DNA from: Tuctoria greenei | Lineage: Eukaryota > Streptophyta > Magnoliopsida > Poales > Poaceae | DNA: 64,000 nt | Assembly: GCA_036927565.1 (NCBI GenBank) | Contig: JAYESD010000001.1 | Span: 272,687,560 to 272,751,559 of the forward strand | Direction of reading: 5' to 3' | Shown here: positions 59,280 to 64,000 of the stretch, in pieces | How the letters are laid out: every line of letters starts with the position of its first letter | How positions within the stretch are numbered: the first letter of the stretch is position 1 | Notes under the pieces: generated by a model | The model's input: the letters and a program-made list of their open reading frames with translations, nothing else | What the model was told of the DNA's origin: nothing | The model's database searches: none | Position numbers and translations under genes: made by a program

Positions 59280-61358
59280 ATGGGCGAAGACCGTAATTGG
59301 ATGTATACTGGTTGGAAGAGCAGAACTAGTGATCACTCAGATGAGTGGTACGCCAAGACAAAAGCTTTTGTGGAATGATCTTTTTCGTTGTCAAATAGCG
59401 ATAAGGCGCGGTGCCCATGTACGAAATGCCGAAACAGAACATGTTTGGACAAAGTGGAACTTACGATGCACTTGTGTCGAAACAGTTACGTGTCACATTA
59501 TGAGTTATGGAACTTCCACGGCGAGACAGCTTCTCAAGCTGTACACGAAATGGAAGCGGACAATGATGATGCCACGGAGGTTGATATGATGGATGAGATG
59601 CTGGAAGCTATACGATTATAGCTTATAGAGGATCCTCAAACAACATAGGTTAAAGAGTTCTTCAAACTTCTCAAAGATTCAGAAGAGCAGCTTCATGGAC
59701 ACACTAAAATGACAATCCTCAATTTTGTGACTAGACTTATGACAATTAAGTCTATGTTCTTCTTTTCTAATAATTGTTACAACGAGCTCATCAATTTGTT
59801 CAACGACGCCCTTCCACATCCCAACAAAGTGTCTAAAGATATGTATAAGTCGAAGAAAATTATTTCCGGTCTCGGTATGAAGTACGAGAAGATTTATGTG
59901 TGTCCGGACAACTGCATGCTTTTTTGGATAGAGCATGCCAATGAGAACAAAATGTTTGAAATGTGGTTAACTAAGGTTTGTCGAAGTTGTTAATAATGAT
60001 GGTGATACTATGATGATGGAAGTCGCACGTAAACAGCTTCATTACTTACCCATGACATCGAGGTTGAAGCAGCTGTTCCTTTCAAAAAAACGACCATACA
60101 CATGAGATGGCACAAAGAAGGTGAGCGCCAGAACAATGGAGTCATGACGCACCTGTCCGATGTTGAGGCATAGAAGGTGCTGGACCGGTTTGACCCAGAA
60201 TTCGATTGTGAAGCGAGAAATATTCGCATCGGGTTGGCGACAGATGGGTTCACGCCGTTCAGCACAAACACCGCACCATACTCCTGTTGGCCTGTCTTTG
60301 TCATTCCGTACAATCTTCCACCAGCTTTTTGCATGAAGAATGAGTTCATGTTTCTTAGCCTCTTTGTATCTGGGCCAGATCATCCTAGGTCAAGTCTTAA
60401 CATGATGTTGAAATCGTTGATCGAAGAGTTGAAGATGTTGTGGACATGAGTCGAAGCATACGACTGTTACAAGAAGCAGAAAATAAACCTCCGAGCTGCT
60501 TATTTCTGGTCTGTCCATGATTTTACGGCATACGGCATGTTTTCTGGATGGAGCACTCATGGTCGGTTGACATGTCCGATTTGTGCTTCGGATACCGATT
60601 TCTTTTGACATACCCATGGAGGGAAGATATCTTACTTTGATTGTCATAGACATTGGGTGCCTCCGAATCACTTGTTTAGACAACCGAGGAATGTCTTCAG
60701 AAAGAACACCGTTGTCACTAAAGGACCACCGAAACGTCTTAACGGGTTAGAAATATCTGATATGTTGGACAAATTGGTGCCAGATGAAGGTCGTCCTGGA
60801 TATTTCGAAGGTTACGGAGACAAACATATATGTGGACTTTGGGAGCTACCATATGTGAAGTCGTTGATTCTAAGGCACAACATTGATGTCATGCATCAAG
60901 AGCGTAACATGGCCGAATATATCATAAGCACATGCATGAACATGACGGGAAAAACAAAAGACAATTTAAAGGCTCGAAAGGATCTCGCCGAGCTTTGTAA
61001 CCGTCAAACTCTCGAGCTCTCCAAAAATGGTGGTAAACCACGCGCTCCTTTCTGTATTCAACCTAAAGAAAAGAAAGAAGTTCTCGAATGGTTGCAAAGG
61101 TTGAAATTCCCAGATGGTTATGCAACTAGTCTGAGACGAGTCGTGAATGTGAAAACGGGAAAGCTCATTGGGTTGAAGAGTCATGATTATCACATAAGCA
61201 TGGAAAGACTTCTGCCTGTTATGTTTCGAGGCTACTTTGACGATGCAGTGTGGAAGGTGTTATCCGAGCTTAGCCACTTCTATAGGCAACTCGGTGCTAA
61301 AGAAATCACGCCAAAGATGATGACTAAGTTGGAGAAGGAGATTCCGGTACTTTTGTGT
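59280..61358 (+). pseudogene. TNP2: CACTA TNP2 transposase, disrupted
   Basis: TNP2 cuts and moves the element in the nucleus. ATG at 59280 opens MGEDRNWMYTGW, the transposase-associated domain. After an in-frame TGA at 59376 it continues with CPCTKCRN, typical of that domain. Further stops are at about 59619 and 59646. The conserved YFSNNCYNEL-like and GLGMKYEKI/CPDNCMLFW blocks lie at 59700-59940, then a frameshift. IRIGLATDGFTPF is at about 60215-60255, and the core transposase continues past another stop near 60447. From 60657 to 61357 one open frame covers WELPYVKSL, HNIDVMH and the DUF4218 region to EKEIPVLLC, where the LINE interrupts it. Confidence 0.9.
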
Positions 61359-62300
61359 ACAACAACAACAACAACAACAACAACCAAGCCTTTGTCCCAA
61401 ACAAGTTGGGGTTGGCTAGAAATGAAACCCAACAATTTTGAAGAAAAGTAATAGAAAATAAGATGAAAGTAAAAAAATCTACATTTTATTTATTCTAGAA
61501 ACGGGTTAATAAGAAAGAAGATAAGAGTAACAAATTACGAATAAACTAAATTCTGACACATGAATTGCTAATTTCCATGCAGTCCTATCATGAGCCAAAT
61601 CTCTAGGTATGTCCCACTCCTTTAAATCTCGTTTCACCGCCTCCTGTCATGTCAACCTTGGTCGACCTCTACCCCTCCTAAAATTTTCTCCACTCTTTAT
61701 AATCTCACTGTTAACCGGTGCTTCTGGAGGTCTCCGCTGGATATGCCAAAACCACCGTAGGCGATGTTGGACTAGCTTCTCCTCAATCGGTGCCACCCCT
61801 ACCCTATCACGTATTACTTCGTTCCTAATTTTGTCTCTTCTTGTGTGACCGCACATTCACCGTACCATGCGCATCTCCGCAACACTCATTTGTTGGACAT
61901 GTTGCCTTTTAGTTGGCCAACATTCTGCTCCATACAGCATCGCAGGTCTGATCACCGTCCTATAGAATTTTCCTTTCAATTTTTGTGGAACTTTCTTATC
62001 ACATAAGATTCCAGATGCTTGTCGCCACTTCATCCACCCGATCTTGATCCTGTGGCAAACATCTTCGTCAATATCACCATTGCTTTGTAACATTGATCCT
62101 AAATATCGAAATGTGTCCCTCCTAGGTACTACTTGTCCTTGTAAACTAACATTACCATCCTCGCCCCCGACATCACTAAAGTCGCATCTCATATACTCGG
62201 TCTTGGTTCTACTAAGTCTAAACCCCTTAGACTCTAAGGTCTGCCTCCATAGCTCCAATTTTCTATCAACACCATCCCTAGTTTCATCTACCAACACTAC
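61359..62300 (-). mobile_element. RTE-clade LINE fragment
   Basis: On the minus strand the element ends in a (TTG)n tail (61384-61359). RTE LINEs have such short repeat tails instead of poly-A. It carries the last part of the RT protein and the 3' untranslated region. At 62300 it is cut by Sirevirus TE-13, exactly where the RT active-site motif should begin, so the upstream part may continue beyond the window. It inserted into the CACTA transposase gene. Confidence 0.85.
61647..62300 (-). pseudogene. C-terminal end of LINE reverse transcriptase
   Basis: From 62300 the minus strand reads VVLVDETRDGVDRKLELWRQ, the sequence that follows the active-site Asp-Asp in plant RTE elements. It continues with LSRTKTEYM, FRYLGSMLQSNGDIDEDV and LYGAECW, reaching the stop near 61857. 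The remaining C-terminus (61856-61647: VAPIEEKLVQHRLRWFWHIQRR) follows directly in another segment. Catalytic residues are missing because of the Sirevirus insertion. Confidence 0.85.
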
Positions 62301-63763
62301 TGAAAGCATCTAGGCCCCCGTGAGGTATGGTTTTGGTGATTAATGACAACCATTCGTAATTACTAATGAATTTGTGGATGCAAGGTTTCATATATATCAC
62401 ATCAAGCGTTAACGACTATCTATTCAAATCATCTACCACTCATTGGATACGAATGGAGACCCCTCAAACGACCTATTCTAAGGGGGTTATTCAATTCTCA
62501 TGAAGGCTAAATGAAAAACTCACACAACGACTCTATTCTATCAAAATTGGCAACACAAGAAGATCAATATTCATCAGAACATTATTTGCAACAAGTGTCA
62601 AAGAGGTCACTCGAGAAGCTTCTAAAAGTTCAACTCGAAGCAAACAAATTACACTCACCGGATCGTCCGATGGTCTGGAAAATGCACACATCGGTCGATT
62701 GGGGCTCAACAGAAGAAGAAGACTTCAGAATGAAGTGCACACCGGATCATCCGATGATAGAGACAAGTGGACATCGGTGAAGTTCAACAGAAAGATTAAT
62801 TTGTCTCAACAATTCTGGAGAAACACTCACCGGATCATCCGATGCAGAAGCAAGGTGTACATCGGTCTAATTCAACAGAAACATTATTTCTGGACCAAAT
62901 CTGAAGACAAAGCTCACCGGATCATCCGATGATTGAGAAGGGGTAGCATCGGTCAAATAACGGTCAGTTCTGACACAGTGACGTCAGCTAATCTAATTAG
63001 ACCGATGCTCAGAAAAGGTGGTCATCGGATCATCCGATGTACACAGAAAAAGTAATCAGCCAACTTTTTCAACGGCTAATTCAGTTGGGCTGGCTATTTA
63101 ACCCCCTTCCACCAGTCATTACGACAACACTTGACAACCAGAGCATGCCTACACATCCTCAAGTGTCCAAGACCTAGAACAATCATTTACACACCCTTTC
63201 CGTCCATCTACACCTCAAGATATAGGCTAGACCTAGCTAGAGAGAAGCTTGTGTGCGTCCTCTCTGGGTGAGTGGAGTCTCTAGACCAGTGAGAGCCGTG
63301 AGGGAGTGCATTCTTGGTGATTGCATTCACTTTGTATCAAGAGGAGAGTAGAGAGATTGCTCCGGAGCTTGCCGAGACAATTGTGGAAGCCCGGAGGATC
63401 AAAGTTGTACAAGGCTTGAGCTCCACCTTGCCGGAGATGGCGAACGGAGAAAAGTTAGTGGATTCCCTCGTCTCGGTGACTTGGGAGTGGCAATACCCTT
63501 TGGTGGGTGCCACAACGTGGATGTAGGAAGATCCTAGTGATCTTACCGAACCACGGGAAAAATCGCCGTGTCTCCGCGTCTTCGAGCGTTTGCATTCCTC
63601 TCCCTACCCCTTTACGATTACGTTTTACTATTTCGCACTTAACTCTCTTGATTGCGTAGTTGACTTGCATAGGGAATTGGGATTAACAATTAAAGTTTTT
63701 AAATTGCCTTAAAATTTAAAAAGCCCAATTCACCCCCCCCTCTTGGGCGTTTCGATCCTTACA
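62301..63763 (+). repeat. 5' LTR of TE-13
   Basis: TGAAAGCATCTAGG to CCTTACA, 1,463 bases. The repeat array is at 62657-63044. TATTTAA at 63095-63101 is a weak TATA candidate, followed by a leader. The pattern (repeat array, TATA-like box, C-run before the end) parallels TE-2. Confidence 0.9.
62657..63044. repeat. CCGGATCATCCGATG repeats in the TE-13 LTR
   Basis: Five copies of CACCGGAT(C/G)(A/G)TCCGATG near 62657, 62740, 62829, 62919 and 63026. Each is nearly self-complementary. It is the TE-13 counterpart of the GGACTAGTCC palindromes of TE-2. Confidence 0.85.
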
Positions 63764-63765
63764 AT

Positions 63766-63777
63766 TGGTATCAGAGC
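63766..63777 (+). other. Primer-binding site of TE-13
   Basis: TGGTATCAGAGC, complementary to initiator tRNA-Met, directly after the LTR. Confidence 0.9.
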
Positions 63778-63823
63778 AAGATTGCTCATAGGATCATTCT
63801 AGCTTCACCGCTAGAGAGCTTAA

Positions 63824-64000
63824 ATGGACAAGAATGGGGGTTCGGTTCCCACCTTCGAGGGCAAGAACTTTGCCTATTGGAAAGCACGCATGCGTGCCTA
63901 CCTAGAGGCTATTGCTCCCGAAGTTTGGGAAGCGACCCATGCGGGATTTGGAGATCTCAATTATGTTGGTGATCAACTAAAATGGGATGCTAAGGCTAGA
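63824..64000 (+). CDS. gag: Start of Sirevirus gag (TE-13), partial
   Basis: ATG at 63824 opens 59 uninterrupted codons to the window end. FEGKNFAYWKARMRAYLE (residues 11-28) is the standard start of copia gag. The start ATG is about 45 bases after the primer site, as expected. No defect is visible in the part seen, so this element could be younger than its neighbours. Confidence 0.85.
   Translation, partial: MDKNGGSVPTFEGKNFAYWKARMRAYLEAIAPEVWEATHAGFGDLNYVGDQLKWDAKAR

Larger units (their letters stand above)
56986..61358 (+). mobile_element. TE-10: CACTA (En/Spm) DNA transposon, left part
   Basis: Starts CACTACAGAAACGCG, preceded by GAT (56983-56985) as the candidate three-base target duplication. 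Subterminal repeats of ACTTACGTCGGC type in both orientations follow (57004-57245), then a pyrimidine-rich region, an AT-rich stretch and the TNP2 transposase. The gene is cut at 61358 by a LINE. The rest, including the other end, must lie past the window. Confidence 0.9.
62301..64000 (+). mobile_element. TE-13: second Sirevirus-type copia, left part
   Basis: A complete 5' LTR (62301-63763), a tRNA-Met primer site and the first 59 codons of gag are seen; the rest is off the right edge. The five bases before it, ACTAC (62296-62300), are the expected target duplication. It belongs to a different family from TE-2: the LTR and repeat motif differ. Confidence 0.9.

Noticed and set aside
1..64000. 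A previously undescribed host defence or metabolic system
   Set aside because: Every substantial coding signal resolves to retroelement or transposon proteins. The novelty is in element structure and nesting, not a new gene system.

Overview
The window looks like an intergenic, repeat-packed stretch of a large plant nuclear genome. A grass is most likely: the elements present are Sirevirus-type Ty1/copia, Tekay-like chromoviruses, an Athila-like Ty3 remnant, a CACTA/TNP2 transposon, an RTE LINE with a (TTG)n tail, and a possible LARD. I found no convincing host gene, tRNA, rRNA or CRISPR. Almost every base can be assigned to a transposable element, and most coding regions are broken by stops, frameshifts or deletions. 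Species cannot be named from the sequence; a panicoid grass is only a guess.

Left third (1-21666): one minus-strand Ty3/gypsy element (TE-1) runs off the left edge. Reading right to left it has a long 5' LTR (15610-21666), a tRNA-Met primer-binding site (15594-15605), an untranslated leader, an extra ORF (12867-13625) and a decayed gag (54-1115). Its LTR holds a solo copia LTR (18832-20646). Its coding part is split by a complete plus-strand Sirevirus (TE-2, 1334-12504, TSD CTCCC) that carries a third, env-like ORF.

Middle (21667-53215): a Russian-doll nest. A plus-strand Tekay chromovirus (22722-52692, TSD ATATC) has its 5' LTR split by a minus-strand element with ~5 kb LTRs and a 4.5 kb non-coding core (24751-44538, LARD-like). 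The LARD 5' LTR is in turn split by an internally deleted minus-strand Sirevirus-lineage copia (37536-43040, TSD CGGCC). The left LARD/chromovirus boundary was later removed by a deletion ending in a 10-base microhomology. The doll sits in an older retroelement fragment (21667-22721 plus 52693-53215).

Right (53216-64000): a copia LTR fragment, then a minus-strand Athila-like integrase remnant (54454-56985). A CACTA transposon (from 56986) cut the remnant. The CACTA TNP2 gene is cut by a 5'-truncated RTE LINE (61359-62300), and the LINE is cut at its RT active-site motif by a second Sirevirus (62301 to the window end). A non-autonomous hAT element (58230-59109, TSD GTCGTGGC) sits in the CACTA upstream region.

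The genes do not form a cellular pathway. Each set is the remnant of one element's replication machinery. The most interesting content is structural: the LARD and its likely relative TE-1, the microhomology deletion, the env-like ORF, and palindromic LTR repeats shared by unrelated families.
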